64,000 bases of DNA from Blastocatellia bacterium (lineage in GTDB: Bacteria; Acidobacteriota; Blastocatellia; Pyrinomonadales; Pyrinomonadaceae), in NCBI GenBank assembly GCA_003488005.1, contig DNND01000053.1, positions 43,570-107,569 on the forward strand, written 5' to 3'. This document shows positions 16,973-25,731 of the stretch, in pieces (position 1 is the stretch's first letter; each line of letters opens with the position of its first letter). The notes beneath the pieces are model-generated. The model searched no databases and was not told the DNA's origin. It saw only the letters and a list, made by a program, of their open reading frames with translations. The translations under genes and the position numbers were made by a program.

Positions 16973-18172
16973 ATGTTTTCGCAGCACGTTGCCAAAGATT
17001 TATCCGCCTACTGCAATGGTGAAATCTCCGGCGCAGACTCGCGCCGGATTGCCGAGCACTTGATTGCCTGCAACCGCTGTCGCGAGCAGTTTGAAGAGAT
17101 AAAGCTCGGAGTGAAACTCGCCGAGCAATTGCCGCAACTGTCCGCTCCGGACTCACTCTGGCTCGAGTTCCAGGTTCAATTGGACGCAGTTGGTACGCTC
17201 GTGAAGGAACCGCAGCCGCTTGTTTCCAAGCGAAAGGTTTTCGGGCGAAAGTCTACCTTGCGAAGTTGGCGTTTGGTGCCGGTGGCCGCGGTGTTGCTAC
17301 TTATTACCGGTATCGGCGCGCTTTATTTTTACCCGCGACCGTCGCTGCCTTTCTGGGAAGTGGTTCGGCTCAATGGTTCTCCACGAATTGCCTCGTCACC
17401 CATCGATGAAAAAGGCCGGCTGGCGTTGGGCGAGTGGCTGGAGACTGATGGCTCCTCGCGCGCGCAGATTGACGTCGGTTCAATTGGCCAGGTGGAGATC
17501 GATCCGAATACGCGCGTGCGCCTGGTGACAGCAAGAGCCACGGAACATCGACTCGAGCTTGCGCGTGGAAAGATGAGCGCGAGGATTTGGGCGCCGCCGC
17601 GGCTGTTCTTTGTCGACACGCCATCGGCGGTGGCCGCGGATCTTGGTTGTGCGTACACGCTGGAGGTTGACGACAATGGCGCGGGACTCTTGCACGTTAC
17701 GATGGGGTGGGTTGCGCTACAGCTGAAGGACAGGGAGTCAATGGTCCCGGCGGGCGCGAGTTGCGCGACGCGTCCCGGGATTGGACCAGGGACGCCGTAC
17801 TTCGAAGATGCGTCGCAACCGTTTCGACTGGCACTTTCAAAGTTTGATTTCGAACCAAACGATAAAAACTGGTCCATAATTCCAACGCTTGATGTCCTTT
17901 TGGGGCAGGCGAAACCGCGCGACTCGTTGACGTTGTGGCATCTACTTCCCCGCGTCCAGGGAACCGATCGCGAGCGCGTCTATGATCGTTTGACTCTGCT
18001 GGTCGCGCCGCCGGATGGAGTTACGCGCGAAGGAGTTTTGCAACTCAACGAGCAAATGCTGCAACAGTGGCGAGACAAAATGGAGACAACCTGGACTCGC
18101 GAGTCCCAACCGCAGAAGACTGTTGGCCTCTGGATTCGCGCAGTCGGCGAGGTAAGGGGACTGGTACGTTAG
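16973..18172 (+). CDS. Transmembrane anti-sigma factor with FecR domain
   Basis: A 399-residue protein. Residues about 4-45 form a zinc-binding anti-sigma domain (HVAKDLSAYCNG; EHLIACNRC, the H-x3-C-x2-C motif) that would hold the ECF sigma factor. One membrane helix lies at about 102-122 (LVPVAAVLLLITGIGALYF). The periplasmic part holds a FecR-like beta domain (ALGEWLETDGSSRAQIDVG; IDPNTRVRL), and a further 120 residues rich in charged and Trp residues. By analogy with FecR it senses a periplasmic signal and passes it to the sigma factor. It lies 2 nt after the sigma gene. Confidence 0.88.
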   Translation: MFSQHVAKDLSAYCNGEISGADSRRIAEHLIACNRCREQFEEIKLGVKLAEQLPQLSAPDSLWLEFQVQLDAVGTLVKEPQPLVSKRKVFGRKSTLRSWRLVPVAAVLLLITGIGALYFYPRPSLPFWEVVRLNGSPRIASSPIDEKGRLALGEWLETDGSSRAQIDVGSIGQVEIDPNTRVRLVTARATEHRLELARGKMSARIWAPPRLFFVDTPSAVAADLGCAYTLEVDDNGAGLLHVTMGWVALQLKDRESMVPAGASCATRPGIGPGTPYFEDASQPFRLALSKFDFEPNDKNWSIIPTLDVLLGQAKPRDSLTLWHLLPRVQGTDRERVYDRLTLLVAPPDGVTREGVLQLNEQMLQQWRDKMETTWTRESQPQKTVGLWIRAVGEVRGLVR

Positions 18173-18203
18173 CAGTCAAAGACTTAATCAGGAGAAGACA
18201 AAC

Positions 18204-18863
18204 ATGCGGAACAATCAGTCCGGGAAATTTAGTCGCAGAAGTTTTATTAAGCATGCTTCGCTGTTTGCAATGGCGTTGCCATCTTTGCAACTAGGCTTGC
18301 TGACAATGTGGGGTTGTCGAGGCCAAACCCGGGTAAGGGCAGCTCTGAACACCAACTCAGCAAACTTACCCTGGAAGATCGCGACGGTATCCGAGAATGA
18401 GCCGGGCGAGCCGCTGATCATCTCAGGAACGATCTACGCGCCTGATGGCCGCACGCCTTTGCCGGGCATGAATTTGTGGGTATATCAAACTGACGCCACG
18501 GGCCATTACTCAAAGCTTTCGGAAAGTGGAGGCGATAATCGCAACACGCGTATTCATGGCTTGCTGCGAACGAACGCTGACGGGCGTTACGAGTTTCGCA
18601 CGATCAAGCCCGCGCCTTACCCGGAACGCAACAACCCCGCCCATATACATGCGTATGTATCCGGACCGGGCTATCCCGAGTACTGGATCGATGACTTCGT
18701 GTTTGAGGGTGATCCGTTTATTACCCAGGAAATACGTGGGAAGCTGTCGGGTGAGGGAAACTTTGCTTCCATTCTCAAACTGACCCGCGGCGCTGATGGC
18801 GTGTTGAGAGGAGTCCGCGACATAAAAGTTGAACGCTGCTCGCAGAATTGCACCGGACGTTGA
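18204..18863 (+). CDS. Tat-exported intradiol ring-cleavage dioxygenase family protein
   Basis: A 219-residue protein with a twin-arginine signal (FSRRSFIKHASLFA, residues 9-22) and a catalytic domain of the protocatechuate 3,4-dioxygenase/catechol dioxygenase fold. All four non-haem iron ligands can be placed: Y102 (ATGHY), Y139 (KPAPYP), and H147 and H149 (PAHIH). The family opens catechols between the two hydroxyls using O2. Tat export means it acts folded in the periplasm, and a Cys at 38 within WGCRG after the signal could serve as a lipobox-type anchor. The substrate is unknown; such exported forms are poorly studied. The gene follows the sigma/FecR unit after 31 bp with AGGAGA upstream of its ATG, suggesting co-regulation. 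Confidence 0.85.
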   Translation: MRNNQSGKFSRRSFIKHASLFAMALPSLQLGLLTMWGCRGQTRVRAALNTNSANLPWKIATVSENEPGEPLIISGTIYAPDGRTPLPGMNLWVYQTDATGHYSKLSESGGDNRNTRIHGLLRTNADGRYEFRTIKPAPYPERNNPAHIHAYVSGPGYPEYWIDDFVFEGDPFITQEIRGKLSGEGNFASILKLTRGADGVLRGVRDIKVERCSQNCTGR

Positions 18864-18912
18864 TTGAATGTTGCGTTTGCCCGTTTGCTGTTAGTTCATG
18901 ATCAGAGACTTC

Positions 18913-20034
18913 ATGAAACATAAGTTCTCAATCGTGATGCTTGTGTTGTTCACGCCGCTATTCTTGTTTTCAGCGGCAGCTGCTCATCCCGCAACGGGTA
19001 TCGTTTTGGATCGCGCCGGCAATGTTTACTTCAGCGACCTGGAAACTGTCTGGAAGATCGACACTCAGGGAAGGCTGTCTGTGTTTCGCGCCGGCGTCAG
19101 CGGCAGGCATGTGCACGAACTGACGATTGATGCGCAGGACAATATTTATGGTGGAGATATCAGTTACGAGGGACAGAAATGGGTGAGCGATGTCTGGAAG
19201 ATGAGACCCGACGGGACTAGCACTTATCTATTGGAACCCACGACTCATCCGCCGCGCAGCATGAGCAATTGGTTGGATCGCGACGGCAACATGTATCTAG
19301 TAGATCAAAACAACCACACCAAGACGAGAACAGTTTTGCTGCGTCGCTCGCCTGACGGGCAGGTGATAAGTTTGGCGGGTGTCGCCTACGGTCACCAGGA
19401 CGGCAAGGGTGCTGCCGCCAAGTTCAGTAGCGTCGGGGGCATGGCGTTTGGACCAGATGGCAGCTTGTATCTCAGCGATGGTGATGCCGTGCGGAAAGTA
19501 ACGATGGAGGGTTCGGTAACGACTTTGGCCCGAGAGCTAACCGCCAGAACCGCCGATGACAAGCCGTCATTATTTGGCACAGCGTACGGAAGCCTGACCG
19601 GTTTGGCAGTTAGCTCTTCCGGATCAGTTTACGTTGCCGACGCAGGAAACCGCCGGCTCCTTAGGATTAATCCCGACGGAAAAACAGAAGTAGTTTTGCG
19701 GACAGATCCTCCGTATTTTCCCAATGGAGTCGCCGCGTCACCGGATGGCGCCATTTATGTGCTTGAAGTTGGATTTACTTTACCGAATATCTCGAGTGGA
19801 CCACGCGTTAGAAAGATCTCCGCCGACGGCAGCAACAGCATCATCGCGACCGTAGGATCTCAGGATGCGGGTAGCGTCAAGGCCGCGGTCGCCCAGGGAG
19901 CAGGAATGTCCACGGAAGGTTTCCTGGCGTTTTTTCCCAGCGGCAACCTCATCAAGTATGGTGCTGCAATTCTTGGCGTGACTCTGCTTTCAACTCTCGC
20001 TATTCTGTGGCGCAGGAGAAAACTACGAGCATGA
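18913..20034 (+). CDS. NHL-repeat beta-propeller protein, membrane anchored
   Basis: A 373-residue protein with a signal peptide (MKHKFSIVMLVLFTPLFLF) and NHL-type repeats: GIVLDRAGNVYFSD, ELTIDAQDNIYGGD, WLDRDGNMYLVD, GMAFGPDGSLYLSD, GLAVSSSGSVYVADAGNRRLLRI and GVAASPDGAIYVLE, a six-bladed propeller. A C-terminal membrane helix (AAILGVTLLSTLAIL) followed by WRRRKLRA anchors it with the propeller outside. Propellers of this kind bind ligands or proteins, and some have lyase or lactonase activity. The ATG at 18913 is preferred over 18898 because it begins the signal peptide directly. It overlaps the next gene by 4 bp. Confidence 0.82.
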   Translation: MKHKFSIVMLVLFTPLFLFSAAAAHPATGIVLDRAGNVYFSDLETVWKIDTQGRLSVFRAGVSGRHVHELTIDAQDNIYGGDISYEGQKWVSDVWKMRPDGTSTYLLEPTTHPPRSMSNWLDRDGNMYLVDQNNHTKTRTVLLRRSPDGQVISLAGVAYGHQDGKGAAAKFSSVGGMAFGPDGSLYLSDGDAVRKVTMEGSVTTLARELTARTADDKPSLFGTAYGSLTGLAVSSSGSVYVADAGNRRLLRINPDGKTEVVLRTDPPYFPNGVAASPDGAIYVLEVGFTLPNISSGPRVRKISADGSNSIIATVGSQDAGSVKAAVAQGAGMSTEGFLAFFPSGNLIKYGAAILGVTLLSTLAILWRRRKLRA

Positions 20035-20504
20035 AACGATCATTCAGAGTTCTTCGCTGGCTCGTTATTTTGTTAGCCACCGGCTTTATCATCATGCAGT
20101 TTTATCGCATGCCCAAGGCAAATCCTGCGATTGATCCAACCCAGACTATCGAGTCGCATTTACAAGTTAGCCCGCAGGCAGAGGCGATCTTCGACCGCTC
20201 TTGCAATGATTGTCATTCGAATAAGACGCGCTGGCCGTGGTACTCGAATGTGGCGCCTTCGTCCTGGCTTGTGATTAGTGATGTGAATGATGCGCGCGGC
20301 GCGATGAACCTTTCGCAGTGGGGTGCTTATGATAAGGACAAACAAGCTCGCCGGCTGAGAGACATGTGTGAACAGGTCCAGGATGGCCAGATGCCGCTGA
20401 GCATTTATACTCCGCTGCATCCCGGCTCAAAACTTTCGGCTGAAGACAAGAAGACGCTTTGCGATTGGGCCAACTCTGAACGCACGCGAATTTCTACTCC
20501 ATAA
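20031..20504 (+). CDS. Haem-binding domain protein (cytochrome c-like, membrane anchored)
   Basis: A 157-residue protein. An N-terminal membrane anchor (VLRWLVILLATGFIIMQF) is followed by the 'haem_bd' domain: CNDCHSNKTRWPWYSNVAP contains the CxxCH haem-attachment motif and the WPWYS signature. The distal part (GQMPLSIYTPLHPGSKLS) carries a Met that could be the sixth ligand. It probably carries electrons or senses redox state in the periplasm. The start ATG overlaps the TGA of the NHL gene (ATGA), showing coupling; together with the dioxygenase this suggests a periplasmic oxidative unit. Confidence 0.88.
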   Translation: MKRSFRVLRWLVILLATGFIIMQFYRMPKANPAIDPTQTIESHLQVSPQAEAIFDRSCNDCHSNKTRWPWYSNVAPSSWLVISDVNDARGAMNLSQWGAYDKDKQARRLRDMCEQVQDGQMPLSIYTPLHPGSKLSAEDKKTLCDWANSERTRISTP

Positions 20505-20508
20505 GATT

Positions 20509-20639
20509 TTAGCCGCGGATTAACGCGGATAAGCGCGGATCAGAAAAGAACAATTCTCAAAGATCCTAATCTGAGTTGTCTGAATTGTTTCCAAGGTATT
20601 GGTTTGAATCCGCGTTCATCCGCGCAAATCCGCGGCTAA
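20509..20639. repeat. Inverted pair of 10-bp GCGGAT repeats
   Basis: The left arm at 20509-20540 reads TTAGCCGCGGAT then TAACGCGGAT and AAGCGCGGAT. The right arm at 20607-20639 is the inverse (ATCCGCGTTC, ATCCGCGCAA, ATCCGCGGCTAA). The spacer is 66 bp. It fills the convergent gap between the haem-binding and phosphatase genes. A second copy of the same family is at 60816-60922. Confidence 0.85.
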
Positions 20640-20643
20640 CGTT

Positions 20644-21276
20644 TTAGATTCCTTCCAGATGGCGTGTGTCGTTGATATTGAGAACACGCACAAAGCCATC
20701 GGACCGCAGGTCAAAGCGGGCGATGCCGCAATTCGAAGTAGCAATCCACACCGGCTTTAAGTCGGGCGCGTCCAGCGCTCCCATCAAGTGCAGAATCAGA
20801 ATGCAGATAGTTCCGGTGTGGGCAAACATCACAATCCGCCCACCCTTGTGTTGCTCAATTACCTCATCAAGTTTTCGCGACGCGCGATCGAGCGTTTGCC
20901 GGTAGCTTTCTCCGCCAGCTAGTACGTGCTCAAAATCTCGGCGTAACAATGCCTGATACTGTTCCGGGTGCTGTTCCGCAGCTTCTTCGAAAGTTAAACC
21001 TTCCATGACGCCGACGCTGCGTTCGCGCAATGCTTCGGTTGCCTCCAATTCTATGCCGACTCGCTTGGCCAGCGGTGTCGCAGTTTCGATTGCTCGCGGC
21101 AGATCGCTGGAATAGATAGCATCGAATTTTTCCGAGGCGAGCGCGCGGGCAGTAGCTTCCGCTTGTTTGCGACCACGGGCCGACAGAGGAGTGTCGGTGT
21201 GGCCGCCAAAGCGACCTTCAGCGTTACCCTGCGATTGGCCGTGACGAATGATGACGACGTGGGTGGTTAAGGACAT
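20644..21276 (-). CDS. Histidine phosphatase family protein
   Basis: A 210-residue phosphoglycerate-mutase-like phosphatase. IIRHGQSQGNAEGRF carries the RHG motif with the phospho-acceptor His. TDTPLSARGRKQA, SSDLPRAIETA and VMFAHTGTI supply the other conserved Arg, Glu and His. Such enzymes dephosphorylate small metabolites (phosphoglycerate-like, alpha-ribazole phosphate) or proteins, and the substrate cannot be told. The ATG at 21276 is chosen because it begins MSLTTHVVIIRHG; the frame extends further upstream only through heptamer repeat DNA. It lies downstream of prfA on the same strand. Confidence 0.88.
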   Translation of the reverse strand: MSLTTHVVIIRHGQSQGNAEGRFGGHTDTPLSARGRKQAEATARALASEKFDAIYSSDLPRAIETATPLAKRVGIELEATEALRERSVGVMEGLTFEEAAEQHPEQYQALLRRDFEHVLAGGESYRQTLDRASRKLDEVIEQHKGGRIVMFAHTGTICILILHLMGALDAPDLKPVWIATSNCGIARFDLRSDGFVRVLNINDTRHLEGI

Positions 21277-21425
21277 AGTGCTGGGTGCTGAGCAATGAGT
21301 GCCGAGCAATGAGTGCTGAGTACGAGTGTAGGTCAAGACGAAGGTCACTCTTGGAAGTTATCGAACCGGACTCACCACTCATCGGTCAACACTCATTGCT
21401 CATTGCTCATTGCTCAGCACTCATT
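21277..21425. repeat. Inverted pair of 7-bp repeat arrays (AGCAATG/AGTGCTG)
   Basis: The left arm has seven in-phase heptamers at 21277-21325 (AGTGCTG, GGTGCTG, AGCAATG, AGTGCCG, AGCAATG, AGTGCTG, AGTACGA). The right arm has eight at 21370-21425 (ACTCACC, ACTCATC, GGTCAAC, ACTCATT, GCTCATT, GCTCATT, GCTCAGC, ACTCATT), inverse in orientation. It abuts the phosphatase start codon on one side and lies 9 bp from the prfA stop on the other. Confidence 0.9.
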
Positions 21426-21434
21426 ACTTTCGAT

Positions 21435-22526
21435 CTACGCCGCGACTGCCTCATTCTTCAATTTCTCAGCCTGATCGTGGGTGATGAGCGCCTGAATGAT
21501 TTCGTCGAGGTTGCCTTCCATTACCAGGTCGAGCTGGTGAATCGTGAGCCCAATACGATGGTCAGTGACGCGGTTTTCCTTGAAGTTATAAGTGCGGATC
21601 TTTTCAGAACGGTCGCCGGAACCAACCATCGAACGGCGTTCGCTGGCAACTGCATCGTGTTGCTTCTGTTCCTCAAGTTCCTGCAAACGAGCTCGCAACA
21701 CGCGCATCGCTTTCTCGCGATTCTTGAGTTGGGACTTCTCGTCCTGCATGGACACAACCACATTCGTGGGCAAATGCGTGATGCGGACCGCCGAATAAGT
21801 TGTGTTAACCGACTGGCCGCCAGGACCGGAAGAACAGAATGTGTCGATGCGCAAATCCTTCGGATCAATCTTTACGTCAACTTCTTCAGCTTCGGGCAGC
21901 ACCGCAACCGTGATCGCGGAGGTATGAATTCGTCCGCTGCCTTCGGTTTGCGGCACCCGCTGCACGCGATGCACGCCCGACTCGTGCTTCATCTTTGAAT
22001 AAACCTTGTCGCCTTCGATCAAAACCACGGCTTCTTTGATGCCGCCGATTCCCGTCTCGGAAGAATCGAGGACTTCAAAGCGCCAGCCCTGCTTCTCGGC
22101 ATAGCGACTGTACATACGCAGCATGTCGCCGGCGAATAAACTCGCTTCGTCGCCACCAGTGCCGGCACGAATCTCGACGATTACATTCTTCTCGTCGTTT
22201 GGATCAGATGGAACGAGCAGCACTTTCAACTCGGCGTCGGTTTTCTCCAGCTTCCGCTGAAGTGTTTCAACTTCGGCGCGCGCCATCTCGCGCATCTCGT
22301 CGTCGTCGACGGTGTCGAGCAACTCGCGCGCACCCGTCAACTCTTCGTTCAGCGTTTTCCAGGCGTGATATTTTTCGACTATCTCGCCCAGGTTGCGATG
22401 TTGCCGGGCCGCCTTGGTATAGGCCGCCTGGTCCGCCAGCAATTCCGGTGCAGACAACTCATTCGCTAACTCTTCGTAGCGCGTTTCTATTTGTTCAAGT
22501 CTCTGTAACATAACCTTGTTCGACAA
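21435..22526 (-). CDS. prfA: Peptide chain release factor 1
   Basis: RF1 ends translation at UAA and UAG. The 363-residue protein carries the RF1 codon-recognition tripeptide in PxT form ([14 protein letters not shown]) and the catalytic GGQ in [10 protein letters not shown], whose Gln is the methylation site. [14 protein letters not shown] and [10 protein letters not shown] are conserved in class I factors. Normal length and complete. prmC, often adjacent, is not here; the upstream gene on the same strand is a DUF1385 protein, a pairing found in several bacterial phyla. Confidence 0.97.
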   Translation of the reverse strand: MSNKVMLQRLEQIETRYEELANELSAPELLADQAAYTKAARQHRNLGEIVEKYHAWKTLNEELTGARELLDTVDDDEMREMARAEVETLQRKLEKTDAELKVLLVPSDPNDEKNVIVEIRAGTGGDEASLFAGDMLRMYSRYAEKQGWRFEVLDSSETGIGGIKEAVVLIEGDKVYSKMKHESGVHRVQRVPQTEGSGRIHTSAITVAVLPEAEEVDVKIDPKDLRIDTFCSSGPGGQSVNTTYSAVRITHLPTNVVVSMQDEKSQLKNREKAMRVLRARLQELEEQKQHDAVASERRSMVGSGDRSEKIRTYNFKENRVTDHRIGLTIHQLDLVMEGNLDEIIQALITHDQAEKLKNEAVAA

Positions 22527-22550
22527 ACGGGATGTTTCGGTTTGTGTCCC

Positions 22551-22738
22551 TCGACGCGTAGCGTCGGCTGAATTTAGCCCGGCGTTTCAACGCCAGGATT
22601 CAAGGGTTGTAAGTCCTCGTCGCGTAGCGACGATTGAACTCGCGCTATGTTCGGGCGTCGCTACGCGACCGCTGATTCTTCTTCGGTCTTCCCGGCCTTG
22701 AAAGGCCGGGCTAAATTCACACCGACGCTACGCGTCGA
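22551..22738. repeat. Large nested palindromic element
   Basis: Outer arms begin with TCGACGCGTAGCGTCGG (22551-22567) and end with its inverse CCGACGCTACGCGTCGA (22722-22738). Each is followed inward by a second block: ATTTAGCCCGGCGTTTCAACGCC, and GGCCTTGAAAGGCCGGGCTAAAT on the other side. The centre holds GTCGCGTAGCGACG and CGTCGCTACGCGAC. The whole 188 bp can fold as one multi-hairpin structure. It occupies the prfA/DUF1385 gap. Confidence 0.85.
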
Positions 22739-22772
22739 AACGACTAACGAGAAGCTGAAGCTTATCGGACAT

Positions 22773-23969
22773 TCAGGACATTGGCGCCAGCGCCGCTTCA
22801 GCCGGTTGCGGCTCGAGTTTCAACGATTCCTTCAAAGCTTCGATAGCAACCTCGAGTTGCTGATCGTCTGGCTCCTGCGTCGTGATGTTCTGGAGCCAAA
22901 CGCCGGGCCGAGTGATTACTTTGAAGAACCAGCCGCTCTCTTTTTTCGCCGATACGCGAATGATTTCATAGGACAGGCCGGCGACAATCGGAATCAACGC
23001 TATGCGCACCAGGAAGTTGTAAACGAGCGAATCAAACTTGACGACTGAAAACAACACGATTGAGACGAGCATCACAATCATCAAAAAGCTGGTACCGCAA
23101 CGCGGATGTTGCCGAGGTTGCGGACGCGCGTTGGCGACCGTCAACGGCAGTCCCCGCTCCCAAGTGAACACAGTTTTGTGTTCGGCTCCGTGATACTCGA
23201 ACACGCGTCGCAAGTCTTTCAGCAAAGAGAAACTGAAGATCATGATCAGAAAAAACGACATGCGAATTACGCCATCGACCAAATTAAAAGCAATTGAAGG
23301 TCGAACGGGATGAAGATACGTTTTCGTAGCTGTCCACGCCCGCGTGTACCAGGGCCTTTCGACAGTTTCGGTCACGACGCTTGTCGAATCGTTTACTTGC
23401 GGCTGAGTTGCGGGCGTGGCGACTGACGTTAGCGCCGGCGTTGGCGCCCAACCGGCAGCAATGAACAACGCATTCGTCAGCAACAACGGAGCAGCGACGA
23501 ACAGTAGTACGTTAAAGATCAACGCGAAAATGATGGAACCTGCGGCGGCCGTTGTGCCGCCTTGCTTCATCTCATCCTTTGAACGTTTTTGTGTCGGGAT
23601 AGGAAACAAGCCCGGGACCGCGCCGGTAACTCCGGCGAAGTCGCCTTCGCCTTCAATCACAGCCGGCGTCAGCGCGAATTCCACTTGTTCAACTTCCGCT
23701 TCCTGCGCGTCGGCAAAAGCTTCATTGGCGGAAAAGTTTAAGGCCTTGATTCCGAGACCCATCGATTGCACCAACACTGCACTGCCTCGTAGCACAGGCA
23801 GTTTCAACAGCGGATACTTGTCGCTCCACTTCGGCAGTCGCGCCGCCGTATGGATGATGGTTCCATCTGCTTTGCGCACGGCGATGGCATAAGCGTTGGG
23901 CGTGCGCATCATGACGCCTTCAATTACCGCCTGGCCGCCAACAATTAGATCTCTTTCGTTTGTACTCAA
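22773..23969 (-). CDS. DUF1385 membrane protein
   Basis: A 399-residue integral membrane protein of the DUF1385 family, with the signature [18 protein letters not shown] near the N-terminus and a [13 protein letters not shown] motif that carries conserved His/Glu. Membrane helices include [49 protein letters not shown] and a region before [15 protein letters not shown]. The biochemical role is unknown; the family is widespread and often next to prfA. A TTG start at 23969 with AAGGT upstream gives the usual short N-terminus; an ATG at 24041 would add 24 residues encoded partly by a palindromic repeat. An Ala/Thr-rich extracytoplasmic insertion follows the third segment. Confidence 0.85.
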   Translation of the reverse strand: MSTNERDLIVGGQAVIEGVMMRTPNAYAIAVRKADGTIIHTAARLPKWSDKYPLLKLPVLRGSAVLVQSMGLGIKALNFSANEAFADAQEAEVEQVEFALTPAVIEGEGDFAGVTGAVPGLFPIPTQKRSKDEMKQGGTTAAAGSIIFALIFNVLLFVAAPLLLTNALFIAAGWAPTPALTSVATPATQPQVNDSTSVVTETVERPWYTRAWTATKTYLHPVRPSIAFNLVDGVIRMSFFLIMIFSFSLLKDLRRVFEYHGAEHKTVFTWERGLPLTVANARPQPRQHPRCGTSFLMIVMLVSIVLFSVVKFDSLVYNFLVRIALIPIVAGLSYEIIRVSAKKESGWFFKVITRPGVWLQNITTQEPDDQQLEVAIEALKESLKLEPQPAEAALAPMS

Positions 23970-24003
23970 TGTGATTACCTTGTTGGTCAGATTCAAGAAG
24001 TTC

Positions 24004-24058
24004 AGAGTCCAACCTTTAGGTTGCTGATTGGGAAGCGGCAAGCTAAAGCCTGGACTCT
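24004..24058. repeat. Inverted repeat in divergent DUF1385/serC gap
   Basis: The 21-nt arm at 24004-24024 (starts AGAGTCCAACCTTTAG) is repeated in inverse at 24038-24058 with three mismatches. The loop is 13 nt. It lies between divergent genes, so it may overlap promoters of either. It shares the CTTTAG core with the element at 41922. Confidence 0.7.
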
Positions 24059-24111
24059 AAACTACTTGAAGCGGAACAGCAGGTGAGCTTTCCAACAGCG
24101 GAGAAAATTGA

Positions 24112-25197
24112 ATGGACAAAAGAATTTTTAACTTCAGTGCGGGACCGGCCGTATTGCCGGTGCCGGTTTTGGAAATAGCCCAGCGCGATTTGCTCGCGCT
24201 GCCCGGCATCGGCATGTCGGTGATGGAGATCAGCCACCGCTCAAAAACTTTCGACGAAATTTTTGCGAGAGCCGAGTCGGGCTTGCGAGAGTTGCTCGGC
24301 ATCCCGGCCAACTACCACGTCCTCTTTTTGCAAGGCGGAGCAAGCCTGCAGTTTTCCATGGTGCCGATGAATTTTCTGCCGGGGGATGCCAGCGCCGATT
24401 ACGTAATCACGGGTAGTTGGGGAAAGAAGGCGCTGAAAGAAGCGAAACGTTCCGGCGGTGTGAACGTGGCGGCGACGATGGCGGACGGTGGCTTTACGCG
24501 CGTGCCTGGAAACGAGGAGTTGAAGTTGGATCCGCAAGCCGCGTATGTACACATAACCACCAACGAAACGATCGAAGGTGTCGAGTGGAAACAGGAGCCC
24601 GAGGTTGGCGATGTGCCGCTGGTGGCCGATGCTTCGTCCGACATTTTGTCGCACCCGATTCCGGTTGAGAAATACGGAATCATCTACGCCGGCGCGCAAA
24701 AAAATATGGGACCAAGCGGCGTCACGCTCGTCATTCTGCGCGATGATCTCCTGAAGAAAATTCCGGATGGATTGCACACGATGCTCGACTATCGCACGCA
24801 CGTCGAGAACAAATCGCTTTACAACACGCCGAATACCTGGGGCATTTACATCATCAGCCTGATCTGCGACTGGCTGAAAGAAAAAGGCGGCCTCGCCGGC
24901 ATGCATCGCGAGAACGAAGCGAAGGCACAGCTGATCTATGACGCCATTGATGCAACAGAGTTTTATCGGGGTCATGCTGATCACGATTCGCGCTCAATTA
25001 TGAACGTTACGTTTCGCTTGCCCAACGAAGAGCTGGAAAAGAAGTTTACGGCCGAAGCAACCGCGCAGGGTTTGGATGGATTGAAAGGGCACCGTTCCGT
25101 TGGCGGCATTCGCGCGTCAATCTACAACGCGTTTCCGCTTGCCGGCGTCAAGGCGCTCGTCGCTTTCATGAAAGAGTTTGAAAAGAATAACGGTTGA
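24112..25197 (+). CDS. serC: Phosphoserine aminotransferase
   Basis: SerC converts 3-phosphohydroxypyruvate and glutamate to 3-phosphoserine in serine synthesis, and an analogous step in pyridoxal phosphate synthesis. The 361-residue protein has FSAGPAVLP at the N-terminus, FLQGGASLQFSMVPMNFL around the phosphate-binding site, and GIIYAGAQKNMGPSGVT with the PLP-binding Lys. GLKGHRSVGGIRASIYN closes the C-terminal domain. The ATG at 24112 follows GGAGAAAATTGA. No serA or serB is in the window. Confidence 0.97.
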   Translation: MDKRIFNFSAGPAVLPVPVLEIAQRDLLALPGIGMSVMEISHRSKTFDEIFARAESGLRELLGIPANYHVLFLQGGASLQFSMVPMNFLPGDASADYVITGSWGKKALKEAKRSGGVNVAATMADGGFTRVPGNEELKLDPQAAYVHITTNETIEGVEWKQEPEVGDVPLVADASSDILSHPIPVEKYGIIYAGAQKNMGPSGVTLVILRDDLLKKIPDGLHTMLDYRTHVENKSLYNTPNTWGIYIISLICDWLKEKGGLAGMHRENEAKAQLIYDAIDATEFYRGHADHDSRSIMNVTFRLPNEELEKKFTAEATAQGLDGLKGHRSVGGIRASIYNAFPLAGVKALVAFMKEFEKNNG

Positions 25198-25224
25198 GCA
25201 CCAATCAACCTGGTGGCTACAGGA

Positions 25225-25671
25225 ATGAATCGGCCAAACCAAAGAATCGGCTCAGTTAGTAATTCTCACGTCGGTGCAGACTTCGAGCGTGTGGCCCTAG
25301 CATTCTTTGCCAAGCAGGGAATTACGTTATCGCGCAATTTCGGCGTTGAGTTGGGTCTTTCACGAAAGAAGAAGCATTGTTTCGATTTAGGAGCCTCGGA
25401 GCCTAGAGTTATCGTCGAATGTAAATCACATCGATGGACTGCGGGAGCGAATGTTCCGAGTGCGAAAATGACAGTTTGGAATGAAGCGATGTATTACTTT
25501 CATCTTGCGCCAAAAGAATTCCGAAAGATCCTCTTCGTTCTCCATGACAGAAGAAGCGATGGTGGAGAAAGCTTATTGAGCTACTACCAAAGAACGCACT
25601 TCCACCTGATTCCGGAAGAAGTCGAGTTTTTAGAGTGGGACGAAAGCACTGGAGACATCTTCAAGCTATAA
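25225..25671 (+). CDS. PD-(D/E)XK-fold protein of unknown function
   Basis: A 148-residue protein resembling a compact restriction-endonuclease-like fold: HVGADFERVALAFFAKQG supplies the first helix with its Glu, then CFDLGAS (D54) and RVIVECKSHRW (E65, K67) give the D...ExK catalytic triad. The later part (KILFVLHDRR; LSYYQRTHFHLIPEEVEFLEWD) is beta-rich. Proteins of this type are often standalone nucleases of defence or repair systems, but no methylase or specificity subunit is adjacent. It sits directly before the TumA/TumE-like pair, suggesting a small accessory patch after serC. Confidence 0.65.
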   Translation: MNRPNQRIGSVSNSHVGADFERVALAFFAKQGITLSRNFGVELGLSRKKKHCFDLGASEPRVIVECKSHRWTAGANVPSAKMTVWNEAMYYFHLAPKEFRKILFVLHDRRSDGGESLLSYYQRTHFHLIPEEVEFLEWDESTGDIFKL

Positions 25672-25731
25672 AGGGTGACTTCGTGCTCGAGGGAGAAGTA
25701 CAATTTGCGTAGCATGTAAGGAGAAGTCGCG

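Noticed and set aside
21277..21348. 24-residue N-terminal extension of the histidine phosphatase
   Set aside because: It is entirely repeat-encoded; the next ATG gives the expected VVIIRHG start.
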